DNA of 57,314 nucleotides from an uncultured Hyphomicrobiales bacterium (GTDB lineage: Bacteria > Pseudomonadota > Alphaproteobacteria > Rhizobiales > Beijerinckiaceae). Positions 34,559-42,622 of this stretch are shown here, piece after piece; within the stretch, counting starts at the first letter, position 1, and every line of letters starts with the position of its first letter. The stretch is from contig CAINED010000053.1 in the NCBI GenBank assembly GCA_903847605.1, forward strand, positions 1 to 57,314, in the 5' to 3' direction. The notes below the pieces were generated by a model. That model was not told where the DNA came from. It searched no databases and saw only the letters and a list, made by a program, of their open reading frames with translations. The position numbers and the translations under genes are program-made.

Positions 34559-35285
34559 GCAACGTGACTACGAAGGCAGAGGCTGGCGTTTCGTCGAGGC
34601 GCAACATCTCGTCTCGACGCTGAAACTCGTCGACAGCCTTGCCGAACAGTCTTTGCTCGAAGACCTGATCGAAGCGACGAAGCCGCCCCTGCCCGGTGAA
34701 TGCCGGCATCTCGACTATCTGCTGGCGACGCCCTTTCGCTACGATTCCGAATATCCGCGGGGATCGCGCTTTCGCCGCGCGGGACGCACGCCCGGCGTAT
34801 TCTATGCGTCCGAACATCCGCACACCGCAATTGCCGAGATTGCCTATTATCGCCTGCTGTTTTTTGCGGAATCTCCGGCAACGCCCTGGCCAAGAAACGC
34901 AGCCGAATATACGGGCTTTGCCGCGCTCATCGCGACGGAGCATGCGCTCGATCTCACAGCGCCGCCGCTCGATCGCGACCGCGCGCTCTGGACCGATCCG
35001 CTCGATTATCTGGCGTGCCAAAGCCTCGCGGACGGTGCGCGTGAAGCGGGCGCACTTTTGCTGCGTTACGAATCCGTGCGCGATCCGCTACGCCGCGCGA
35101 ACCTCGCCATTCTCTCCTGCGCCGCCTTTGCCGCACCCGCGCCGGTGGAACGCCAGACCTGGCGCATCAGGCTGAGCGCGAACGGCGTGCAGGCCCTGTG
35201 CGAATTTCCGCGTGAGAGCGTGGAGATTGCGATCACGGCGTTTGCAAGGGATCCGCGTATGGACGTCATGCACTGGGACAGGTGA
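34518..35285 (+). CDS. RES-domain toxin (NAD+-depleting, MbcT/ParT-like)
   Basis: The 255-residue protein has the RES fold with GRGWRFVEAQHLVSTLK, RFRRAGRTPGVFYASEHPHTAIAEIAYYR and DLTAPPLDRD. The conserved Arg, Tyr and Glu in RRAG, VFYASE and TAIAE are those expected in the ADP-ribosyltransferase-like active site. Characterised relatives phosphorolyse or hydrolyse NAD+ or modify targets. It is long for the family (many are 150-230), with an N-terminal ~60-residue extension. All key positions appear intact, so the toxin is probably active. Confidence 0.9.
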   Translation: MSSPILTPAALASEQRDYEGRGWRFVEAQHLVSTLKLVDSLAEQSLLEDLIEATKPPLPGECRHLDYLLATPFRYDSEYPRGSRFRRAGRTPGVFYASEHPHTAIAEIAYYRLLFFAESPATPWPRNAAEYTGFAALIATEHALDLTAPPLDRDRALWTDPLDYLACQSLADGAREAGALLLRYESVRDPLRRANLAILSCAAFAAPAPVERQTWRIRLSANGVQALCEFPRESVEIAITAFARDPRMDVMHWDR

Positions 35286-35340
35286 GGCGTTTTGGGGAAA
35301 CGCTTGACGCAAGTCGCTGCATCGCTGATCGCTAGATGCA

Positions 35341-36498
35341 ATGTTCTTCATCTTCTCCCTATGCGGCCTCGCCTCGGCGATTTCGAACCGCGCGATGGAT
35401 CCGCTCGTCACGGCCATTGCGCGCGATTTCGCGGTCGAACCCGCCGCAGCGGCGGTCGTCATCTCTGCCTATGCCCTGCCCTATGCCTTCTGCCAGCCGG
35501 TGCTCGGCGCGCTCGGCGACTTTTACGGCAAGGGCCGCATGCTCTCGGTGTGCCTCTGGCTGCTGGTGCTGACCTTCGCCGCGACCGTGTGGAGCCCGAC
35601 GCTCGGCATCCTCATCGCGGCGCGTTTCGTCGGCGGTATCGCGGGCGGCGGCATCATGCCGATCGCCATGGCGATGGTGGGCGATCGCGCTTCGCCGAAC
35701 GAACGCCAGCAGAAGATCGGCGCTTACGTCAGTTTCTCATTGCTCGGCTGGATCGGCGCTGCCGGACTTGCCGGCATACTCGCGACCTACATCAGCTGGC
35801 GCGCGATCTTCTTCATCGCGCTGCTGCTGGCGCTCGCCGCTGCTATCCTCGTTTCGATCTACGTGCGCGAACCGCCGCGCGAGCAAAAGCGCATGACCCT
35901 CGGCGACGCTATCGCCGGCTATAAAAAGATCTTCGCCAATCCGCGCGCGCTGATCTGTTACGGCGCGGTGCTGATCGAAGGCATCACGCTTTACGGCACG
36001 CTGCCCTGGATTTCGCCGCTGATCGAACAGCGCGGACGCGGCGGCACATGGGAAGCCGGCATGATCGTGATGGCCTTTGCCGGCGGCGCCTTCGTCTTCA
36101 CCTCGACGGTGAAATACTGGCTGCGCCTCTTCTCGCGCTACCGTCTCATGACGCTCGGCGGCGTGCTGCTGGCGGTAGGACCGCTCGGCTTCATGTTCGA
36201 TCTGCCGTGGCTGTGGTCGCTCGCCTTCTTCACCATCTGCGGCCTCGGCTACATGATGCTGCATAACGGCGTGCAGGCGGAAGTCTCGACGCTCGCGCCC
36301 GAATTGCGCGGCTCCGCCTTCTCCATGCATTCCTGCGCTTTCTTCGTGGGACAGGCCTTGGGACCGATGGCTTTCGCAGCGGGCGCTGGCGTCATCGGCC
36401 CCGTGGCCGTGCTCGGACTCTTCGGCGTCATATTGCTGATGCTCGGGCCTCTGACAGCGCATCTCTTCCGCGCAACGGGACCGTCGCTCGGCGACTGA
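35341..36498 (+). CDS. MFS transporter
   Basis: The 385-residue protein has about 12 hydrophobic segments and the loop 2-3 motif GDFYGKGRM. It begins directly at TM1 (MFFIFSLCGLASAISNR), with a stop codon five codons upstream and no ribosome site, so the N-terminus may be clipped. It is paralogous to the protein at 36790: DPLVTAIARDF versus DPLTLALAQDF, and both keep GSAFSMH or GSAYSMH near the C-terminal half. Probably a drug or metabolite exporter; substrate unknown. Confidence 0.88.
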   Translation: MFFIFSLCGLASAISNRAMDPLVTAIARDFAVEPAAAAVVISAYALPYAFCQPVLGALGDFYGKGRMLSVCLWLLVLTFAATVWSPTLGILIAARFVGGIAGGGIMPIAMAMVGDRASPNERQQKIGAYVSFSLLGWIGAAGLAGILATYISWRAIFFIALLLALAAAILVSIYVREPPREQKRMTLGDAIAGYKKIFANPRALICYGAVLIEGITLYGTLPWISPLIEQRGRGGTWEAGMIVMAFAGGAFVFTSTVKYWLRLFSRYRLMTLGGVLLAVGPLGFMFDLPWLWSLAFFTICGLGYMMLHNGVQAEVSTLAPELRGSAFSMHSCAFFVGQALGPMAFAAGAGVIGPVAVLGLFGVILLMLGPLTAHLFRATGPSLGD

Positions 36499-36592
36499 AT
36501 GCAGGGCAAGGTTGCTTGTGGCGCAATGGACTTTGTAGCTACGCGCCTCTAGTCAGAATATAAGACTAATTGGACGTAGTGCGATGCAAAGT

Positions 36593-36730
36593 CCCCTCCC
36601 CCTAGTGGGGAGGGGATTTAGGGGTGGGGGTCGCGCCGCTCTCGGATGGAACACGACGTGCGCCTCTACTAAATACTGCGAACAACCCCCACCCCGTCGC
36701 TGCTGCGCAGCGCCGACCCTCCCCGAACGA
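36593..36730. repeat. Composite interspersed palindromic repeat
   Basis: TCCCCTCCCC / GGGGAGGGGA hairpin near 36594 is followed by TTTAGGGGTGGGGGT, which pairs imperfectly with ACCCCCACCCC near 36686 and CCCTCCCC near 36717. This CCCTCCCC-type element is common between genes of many alphaproteobacteria. It separates the two paralogous MFS genes. Confidence 0.65.
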
Positions 36731-36789
36731 AGTCGGATCTATCCGACTTCTGCAATTTATCTGTACAAGTGAGGCAAGCCTCACTTGTA
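36730..36789. promoter_or_regulatory. Two adjacent perfect palindromes before second MFS gene
   Basis: AAGTCGGAT-CT-ATCCGACTT (36730-36749) and TACAAGTGAGGC-AA-GCCTCACTTGTA (36764-36789) stand 14 bases apart, immediately upstream of the most likely GTG start. They may be operators or a leader hairpin. Confidence 0.6.
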
Positions 36790-37983
36790 GTGGGGAAGGT
36801 AATAACCTCTGCGACGGACGCTTTGCTTTTCTTCACCTTCCTGATGTGCGGTTTTGGAAGCGCGGTGGCGAACCGCACGCTTGATCCGCTGACGCTTGCG
36901 CTGGCGCAGGATTTTTCCGTGACGGCTGCTGCGGCGGCGCTCGTCGTTTCCATCACCTTCCTGCCCTATGCGCTGGTGCAGCCGGTGTTCGGCCCCATCG
37001 GCGATCATTTCGGCAAGGATCGCGTCATCAAGATCGCGCTGTGGACGGTCGCGCTGGGCACGATGGCCTGCGCCTTCGCGCCTGTGTTCTGGATGCTGCT
37101 GGCGCTACGCGTGATGACGGGCGCGGCTTCGGGCGGCATCATACCGGTGACGCAGGCGCTGATCGGCGATCTCGTGAAACCGGCGGAGCGTCAGGTCGTC
37201 ATAGCCCGCTTCACCATGTCCATGATTTTGGGCCAGATGGCCGGCGCTTCCGTCGCGGGCATTCTGGAAACATGGATCGGCTGGCGCGGCGTCCTTTTTG
37301 GCTGCGGCGTTATCGTAGTGTTCAGCGCGATCATGGCGACGCGCTACATCCCGTCGCCATCGCAAGAACGAACTCAAGGTTTCAGCGTCGCGCGCGTCCT
37401 GTCGAACTATCGCACCATCTTCCGCAATCCGCGCGCATGGGTGTGCTACGCCACCGTGCCTGTCATGGGCGGGCTTGGCTTCGGCCTGTTGCCCTTCATC
37501 TCGCCGGTGCTTGAAGCGCAGAAAAACGGCGGCATAAGGGAAGCCGGCTTCATCATCGCCGCGCAGGCCTTCGGTTCGCTGCTTTTATCGCTCGCTCTGC
37601 CGCTGATGCTGAAATTCATTCCAAGACCGATGATGGTGATCGGCGGCGCGCTGATGGTCGCGATCAGTCTCGCGCTGTTTGCGATGGGCTGGCACTGGAG
37701 CGTGCAGATGGCGATCTTCGTCTTCTTCGGCTTCGGCTGGTTCATGCAGCACAACACGATCCAGTTCGAGGTCTCCGAGATTTCGCAGGACTTTCGCGGC
37801 AGCGCCTATTCCATGCACGCCTTCTTCTTTTTCACGGGGCAGTTTCTGGGACCGATCGTCTATGGGCAAATGATTCCCGCGATTGGTATTGGCCCTGCGC
37901 TGACAATTGCTGCCGTGCTGATGGGGCTGACGGGGATATTGTCCGGCCTCGCGTTTGCACACCTGTCGCGCGTGAACCGATAG
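36790..37983 (+). CDS. MFS transporter, paralogue of the preceding gene
   Basis: About 397 residues with 12 membrane segments and the GDHFGKDR motif. The start is uncertain: the frame opens at GTG 36769 inside a perfect palindrome; GTG 36790, just after it, gives GKVITSATDALLFFTFL, like known relatives; TTG 36823 has a GGAAGG far upstream. Similarity to the preceding MFS runs along its length, so the pair arose by duplication, with repeat DNA between them. Substrate unknown. Confidence 0.85.
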   Translation: MGKVITSATDALLFFTFLMCGFGSAVANRTLDPLTLALAQDFSVTAAAAALVVSITFLPYALVQPVFGPIGDHFGKDRVIKIALWTVALGTMACAFAPVFWMLLALRVMTGAASGGIIPVTQALIGDLVKPAERQVVIARFTMSMILGQMAGASVAGILETWIGWRGVLFGCGVIVVFSAIMATRYIPSPSQERTQGFSVARVLSNYRTIFRNPRAWVCYATVPVMGGLGFGLLPFISPVLEAQKNGGIREAGFIIAAQAFGSLLLSLALPLMLKFIPRPMMVIGGALMVAISLALFAMGWHWSVQMAIFVFFGFGWFMQHNTIQFEVSEISQDFRGSAYSMHAFFFFTGQFLGPIVYGQMIPAIGIGPALTIAAVLMGLTGILSGLAFAHLSRVNR

Positions 37984-38027
37984 TCAGGTTTTCCTGATCC
38001 CCGATTTATCGGGAAGAAGGAAACACC

Positions 38028-38330
38028 TCACGCCCTGCCCTGCATCTTGGCGACCCACCAGCGCAGGCCGACGAAGAGAAAGCGCCAATCCTTGAAAAAT
38101 TCCGGCGGCTTGCCTTCGTAGATGTGGCCGATGAATTGCAGCACCCAGCCGATGACGAAGAGCGCGGTGGCCCAGGTCCAAAGACCCGTCACGAAAGGCG
38201 AGACGAGATACATCGCGATGGCCACGACGATCATGGGGATGCCCAGCGTATGGCACAGGCGGTTGCGCGGATCCTGATGGCTCTGCGCGTATTGCGCGAT
38301 CCAGTCTTCCCAGCTGCGTCCGAAGAACAT
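38028..38330 (-). CDS. DUF962/Mpo1-like membrane protein
   Basis: The 100-residue protein carries the family motif HQDPRNRLCHTLGIPM and two or three hydrophobic segments (VVAIAMYLVSPFVTGLW and ATALFVIGWVLQFIGHIYEG). Yeast Mpo1 of this family is an Fe(II) dioxygenase in alpha-oxidation of 2-hydroxy fatty acids; whether the bacterial protein does so is unknown. It ends 44 bp from the converging MFS stop. Confidence 0.88.
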   Translation of the reverse strand: MFFGRSWEDWIAQYAQSHQDPRNRLCHTLGIPMIVVAIAMYLVSPFVTGLWTWATALFVIGWVLQFIGHIYEGKPPEFFKDWRFLFVGLRWWVAKMQGRA

Positions 38331-38368
38331 GGGCGTGCTCCGTCTTTGAACAGAATCCTGCTGTTCGC

Positions 38369-38575
38369 AGCCCCGAAGGGGCTGAAGAGTGTAGCCGCGG
38401 GTGGAGCGAAGCGGAACCCGTGGTTACCCGCATATTGTTGGCGTCGCCCCGACAGGGGCGAAGGAATTGCGCGTGTCACCTGCGCCCCGCCGGGGCGCCC
38501 TCGCGAGACTGTCACCGAGTCCACGGGTTCGCTGCGCTTCACCCGTGGCTACAGCCCTTGGCCCCTCACGGGGCC
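38369..38575. repeat. Large inverted repeat with ~55-base arms
   Basis: The left arm 38369-38423 (AGCCCCGAAGGGGCTGAAG ... GGAACCCGTGG) and right arm 38521-38575 (CCACGGGTTCGC ... CCTCACGGGGCC) are imperfect reverse complements. The roughly 100 bases between hold further small GC hairpins (GCCCC-GACA-GGGGC and GCGCCCCG-CCGGGGCGC like). No transposase is encoded; it resembles REP/BIME-type interspersed DNA. Confidence 0.75.
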
Positions 38576-38597
38576 ATTATACGCGACAGTATCTGCC

Positions 38598-39866
38598 CTA
38601 CCGCGAATTCGCGGCCGCATCGATCCGCCAGAGGGCCGCTCGCCAGTACCAGACGATGGCCAGCGTGACCACGATTCCAAACACGCAATAGGCCGCGGCC
38701 ACCGCACCAAAGCCGAAGCGCGGAATGAGCCAGCCCGCCGCCAGGATGCCGGGCATGTTGGAATAGATGGCAAGCATGCGCACGCCCATGATGCGGCCAC
38801 GGAACTTCTGGTCGGACGTGCGCAGGAGAACCGCCGCCATGGACACGATGGCGATGGATTGCGACAGGCCCGCAAAGAACATCACGGTCATGCCCTGCGC
38901 GGGCGTCTTCGTCTGCGAATAGACGAGCAGCACGAGAAACCAGATGACGCTCATGTAGATCATCAGACGCGACGTGCGGAAATGGCCGCTAAAGCGCGTG
39001 ATGAGGATGGAGCCTGCAATCGCGCCGAAGCCCGCAAAGGCGCTCATGAAACCGAGCGTTTTCTGGTCCGCGCCGTAAACGTCCTTCACCACGAAGGGCA
39101 ACAGGCTGCTGATCAGCGGAAAGGCCGTCATGTTCAGCAGGAACGCCAAAATCATGGTCGCCAGCAGATAGGGCGTCGTCCAGACATAGACGAAGCCTTC
39201 CTTCAGATCGCGGAGGGGCGATTGTTCCGCGGGCTTCTTCTGCTGGGCGCCGGACGCAAATTGCGCCGAGCCGGTCTGCAGCGTGAGCAGGCAGCTTGCG
39301 AGATAAAGGCAGGTGACGACCGCATAGGCCGGCCCCATGCCGAGCGAAGCCATCAGGCTCGCACCGGTGAGCGCGCCGGCGATGCGCGCGAAATCCTGCG
39401 TGGTGCGCTGGATGCTCATCGCGCCCATCAGCTGGCTGTGCGGCACGGTTTCGCCGACCAGCGCCGTGCGCATGCCGATGTCGGACGGACGCACCATGCC
39501 CATGAGCGCGGCGATGCCAAGCACGAGATAGGGGGTAATAAGGCCTGTCAGCGCCAGCGTCATGATGCTGCCGGCAAGGAGGGCGTACAGACCGCGCATG
39601 GCGGACATCAGCTTGCGCTGGCCGATCCGGTCGCCGGCAACGCCGAACATCGGCGACAGCAGCGTGCCCAGATGCTGCATGGAGGCGTAGATCGTCAGCA
39701 TCAGCACCGATTGCGTCTCGACCAGCACATACCAGCCGAGGATCAGCGTCTCCATCTCGAACGCGCAGGAGGTGCAAAGATCCGCCGGCCACTGGAAGCG
39801 GAAGCTGCGAACGCGAAAGGGCGCGAGGACGGAAGCGCGGCCCGGCCCGCCGGTGGTGGCGCTCAC
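38598..39866 (-). CDS. MFS transporter (EntS/MFS_3-like)
   Basis: The 422-residue protein has 10-12 membrane spans. Features include FRFQWPADLCTSCAFEMETLILGWYVLVET, GDRIGQRKL between TM2 and TM3, and a central loop of charged residues (QQKKPAEQSPLRDLKEGF). The IQRTTQDFARIAGAL segment is typical of the EntS/MFS_3 group of exporters. It is unrelated at close range to the two MFS proteins at 35-38 kb and stands alone. Confidence 0.88.
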   Translation of the reverse strand: MSATTGGPGRASVLAPFRVRSFRFQWPADLCTSCAFEMETLILGWYVLVETQSVLMLTIYASMQHLGTLLSPMFGVAGDRIGQRKLMSAMRGLYALLAGSIMTLALTGLITPYLVLGIAALMGMVRPSDIGMRTALVGETVPHSQLMGAMSIQRTTQDFARIAGALTGASLMASLGMGPAYAVVTCLYLASCLLTLQTGSAQFASGAQQKKPAEQSPLRDLKEGFVYVWTTPYLLATMILAFLLNMTAFPLISSLLPFVVKDVYGADQKTLGFMSAFAGFGAIAGSILITRFSGHFRTSRLMIYMSVIWFLVLLVYSQTKTPAQGMTVMFFAGLSQSIAIVSMAAVLLRTSDQKFRGRIMGVRMLAIYSNMPGILAAGWLIPRFGFGAVAAAYCVFGIVVTLAIVWYWRAALWRIDAAANSR

Positions 39867-40076
39867 GCTTGCGCTCGTTCAAAAAGTTTTCGGCACGCTA
39901 CCAAATCACTGCCCTGTGTCATTTCTTCCCGGTGTGGCGGTCTGTTCTATTCTCGTTGCGAGGCATCCCGGATATATGCCGCGAGATTCTGACGGGATGC
40001 GCTGCACAACATCGGACAAAACCGGAAATTGGGCAATGCGGAGTTTGCGCAGGGCATCAGAGAGGCGCCCGGGAAC

Positions 40077-41210
40077 TTATTTCCCCCTACTTCTGAAGAA
40101 TGGCAGCCAGCGCGCAAGCCCCCGCCGCTCCGGCGGCTCGTTTTTAGGATCGGCTATGTCAGTGCGGACTTGTAAGATATTGCCGGCTTTTTCGGCCATC
40201 TCACGCTTTGATCTAACATTTTGCTCAAACTCGGGCAGGCTGCGCCCTATATCCGCTTTCAAGTCCTTCGGAATGTTACGGTCATCGAAGGTACGAACCG
40301 GCTTCACATAGGACGTCGCCTCGAAATTCGTCGCTTTGTGCATCACGAGGTCCATTCGATAAAGTGGCCCCTCAAAGTCATCGATCTTTTCTCCAGTCGG
40401 CACATGCGAGATACGAAAATTCCAAGATTCATCCAATGGTCCAAAGGTATCTCCGTCCGGTATGATGTAACCAATATCCGGCATCGCCAAGTGGACAAAA
40501 TCGAGCAATATCGTAATCGCTTCCAGCCATGGGATATGGGTAGGAGCCATATATATTTCACGATCAATGAAAAAGGACGCACCCATCGTCACATAGCCGT
40601 ACATCAGAGAGCCGTTGGCATGTCGCTCCGCGCTATACACATAAGGCCGAAGGTGAAGCACATGCGGAATCGGCATCTGAACAAAACGGGCAAAATGATC
40701 TCCCGGCACCAGAACATTGAATGTGACGTGATGCACAAGACTGATGGGCGCTTTTTCGTTGATAAGGGCGGCGACATGTTCGGCGATCGCGACTCGTTTC
40801 TGGAAAAGGTGAGTGGTTTGGCCCGGAAGCACGCCGGATATCTTCTCCATCAAGCCTGCATTCGCGGACAGGTCCGGAAATACACCGTGATGGACATTTA
40901 TCAAAATATGCGATTTATGCCGCTTGATTCGGTCGGCAGCGTCTGGCGCCAGCAGCAGATTGAAATTAAATGCAAGGTCCTGTTTAAAGACTGAATCTTG
41001 CGCGCGACAAGGCATAAGTTCAATTGTCAGCATGACATCGTTCGCGCCGTCATACATCGCGCCAAAAAGTGGCGTGCTCTCAAAAGGCTTGTATGTATTT
41101 CCTGTTAAAGACTCCGCCTTGATGAAGTCGGAGATAAAGGCTTCGAGATCAAGTGGCTGAGCGCCATCAAACAAGAGGCAAAGCTGCACGTCGTGCGGAA
41201 ATTTTAAGAT
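40077..41210 (-). CDS. Hypothetical protein, atypically AT-rich gene (possibly DUF4261-like)
   Basis: The reading frame gives 370 residues from GTG 41189, but the coding-like sequence extends upstream as LKFPHDVQLCLLFDGAQPLD to an ATC at 41210, five bases after GGAGG; there is no ATG/GTG/TTG between it and the upstream stop. So an ATC start, or a mutated start, is likely. The protein is soluble, has HHVTFNVLVPGDH, WLEAITILLDFVHLAMPDIGY-like hydrophobic patches and a basic C-terminus (RRGLARWLPFFRSRGK). The C-terminal part weakly recalls DUF4261. Codon use is much AT-richer than its neighbours, suggesting transfer. Confidence 0.6.
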   Translation of the reverse strand: MLKFPHDVQLCLLFDGAQPLDLEAFISDFIKAESLTGNTYKPFESTPLFGAMYDGANDVMLTIELMPCRAQDSVFKQDLAFNFNLLLAPDAADRIKRHKSHILINVHHGVFPDLSANAGLMEKISGVLPGQTTHLFQKRVAIAEHVAALINEKAPISLVHHVTFNVLVPGDHFARFVQMPIPHVLHLRPYVYSAERHANGSLMYGYVTMGASFFIDREIYMAPTHIPWLEAITILLDFVHLAMPDIGYIIPDGDTFGPLDESWNFRISHVPTGEKIDDFEGPLYRMDLVMHKATNFEATSYVKPVRTFDDRNIPKDLKADIGRSLPEFEQNVRSKREMAEKAGNILQVRTDIADPKNEPPERRGLARWLPFFRSRGK

Positions 41211-41524
41211 CGCTCCCTCCTATAATTTTTTGCGCAGACCCGGCCAAAAAAAAGAGAATTGGTAAGTCCTGCGCCAACGGCCTGCCCCTTTTCCCACCGG
41301 CGCTGGGTGCGGGTCAATATCGACACGCGGAGCTCCAAAGGCGCAACGCTATCGGGAACTAGGCGCCGATCCGACCGGCCGCATGAAGATCGAATTGCAA
41401 GTCGATCTCCGCAGGTTTTGCAGGACCCCCAGCCAACAATTTCCCCCTTCGCACTTCCCGCCAATCATGTAACCTCTCGCGGCAGACTCGGGAACGCCAG
41501 GCTCATTCGCGCGGGAGATTAGCC
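41211..41524. other. Divergent intergenic region
   Basis: About 314 bp separates the two divergent genes. A poly-A/T tract with GGAGG sits at the left end beside the leftward gene. I find no convincing reading frame, RNA or repeat. Confidence 0.45.
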
Positions 41525-42622
41525 ATTTCGAACGACCCCAAATGGACCGACCTCGGCGACGCCGCGGAACTCGCGCAAAGGCCGCTGCAGCGCGTGACCG
41601 CGGGCGGCGTGCAGATCGCCATCTCCTTTCGCCAGGGGACGTTCGGCGCGATTCATAACGCCTGCAACCATGTCGGCGGTCCCCTCGGCGAGGGCACGCT
41701 TGAGGGGGACTACATCGCCTGCCCCTGGCATTACTGGAAGTTTCACCGCGCCACCGGCAAGGGCGAGCCCGGCTTCGAGGCCGATTGCGTCCCCTCCTTC
41801 CCGGTGAAGGTGGAGGGCGGGCGCGTTTTTGCCGATCTCGCCAACCCGACCCGCCGCAGCAAGGCGCCGCACGATCCGCATCCGCTGGAGCGCCCGGTCG
41901 AACGCGCGCCCGGCCCGCTGCGCATCGCCGGGATTTCGACGACCGCCATGGACGGCGCGCATCCGCGCTTTTCCGGCTCCGACCATCTCCTCGGCATAGC
42001 GCTGGACGCCGCGAAGGCGGCAGGGGCAGAGGCGCAGATGATCCGCCTCGACGACCTGAAATTCCGCAACTGTGAAGGATTTTATTCCAAAGGCGCGCGC
42101 GCCTGCACCTGGCCCTGCTCCATCACGCTGATGGACAGCAACGACGAGATGGAGCGCGTCTACGAGGCCATGGTGCACTGGGCGGACGTCATTCTGGTGG
42201 CGACGCCGATCCGCTGGGGCGCTGCCTCGGCCCTCTGGTTCAAGATGGCCGAGCGGCTGAATTGCGTGCAGAACGCCATCACGACGCATAACCGCGTGCT
42301 CATCCGCAACAAGGTGGCGGGCCTCATCATCGTCGGCGGACAGGACAATATCCAGGGCGTCGCCGGCCAGATGCTCGGCTTCCTCGGCGAGCTCGGCTAC
42401 CTCTTTCCGCAGTTCCCCTACATCGCCCATTCGCGCGGCTGGTCGCGCGAGGACATGGAGCGCAACGTTGAAATCGTCAGGACTTCGCGCGAACTCGCGG
42501 AGGGCGCAAAGGCGCTGACGGAGCGCTGCCTCGACCTTGCCGGACGCCTCATCGCGACCGATATGCCTCCCGAGCAAATCAACCGCGGCGGCCGCAAGGC
42601 GCACGGCATCGACGTGAAATGA
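41525..42622 (+). CDS. Rieske - flavodoxin-like (FMN reductase) fusion protein
   Basis: Domain 1 (about 1-95) is a Rieske ferredoxin with C47-x-H49 ... C66-x2-H69 (CNHVGG and CPWHYW). Domain 2 (about 120-320) is a flavodoxin-like NAD(P)H:FMN reductase fold (IAGISTTAMDG, VILVATPIRWGAASALWFKMAERL, GLIIVGGQDN). GTG 41594 cuts off the first strand of the Rieske domain; KWTDLGDAAELAQRPLQ upstream reads as coding and reaches ATT 41525, six bases after GGGAGA, so an ATT start is likely. It probably transfers electrons. It overlaps the next gene by four bases. Confidence 0.85.
   Translation: MSNDPKWTDLGDAAELAQRPLQRVTAGGVQIAISFRQGTFGAIHNACNHVGGPLGEGTLEGDYIACPWHYWKFHRATGKGEPGFEADCVPSFPVKVEGGRVFADLANPTRRSKAPHDPHPLERPVERAPGPLRIAGISTTAMDGAHPRFSGSDHLLGIALDAAKAAGAEAQMIRLDDLKFRNCEGFYSKGARACTWPCSITLMDSNDEMERVYEAMVHWADVILVATPIRWGAASALWFKMAERLNCVQNAITTHNRVLIRNKVAGLIIVGGQDNIQGVAGQMLGFLGELGYLFPQFPYIAHSRGWSREDMERNVEIVRTSRELAEGAKALTERCLDLAGRLIATDMPPEQINRGGRKAHGIDVK

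Noticed and set aside
38331..38597. CRISPR-like repeat pattern
   Set aside because: The repeats are inverted rather than direct, with no regular spacers and no cas genes in the window.
38124..39992. 622-residue open frame on the plus strand over the MFS gene
   Set aside because: His/Arg/Gln-rich antisense shadow; the minus-strand frame is a well-formed 12-span transporter.
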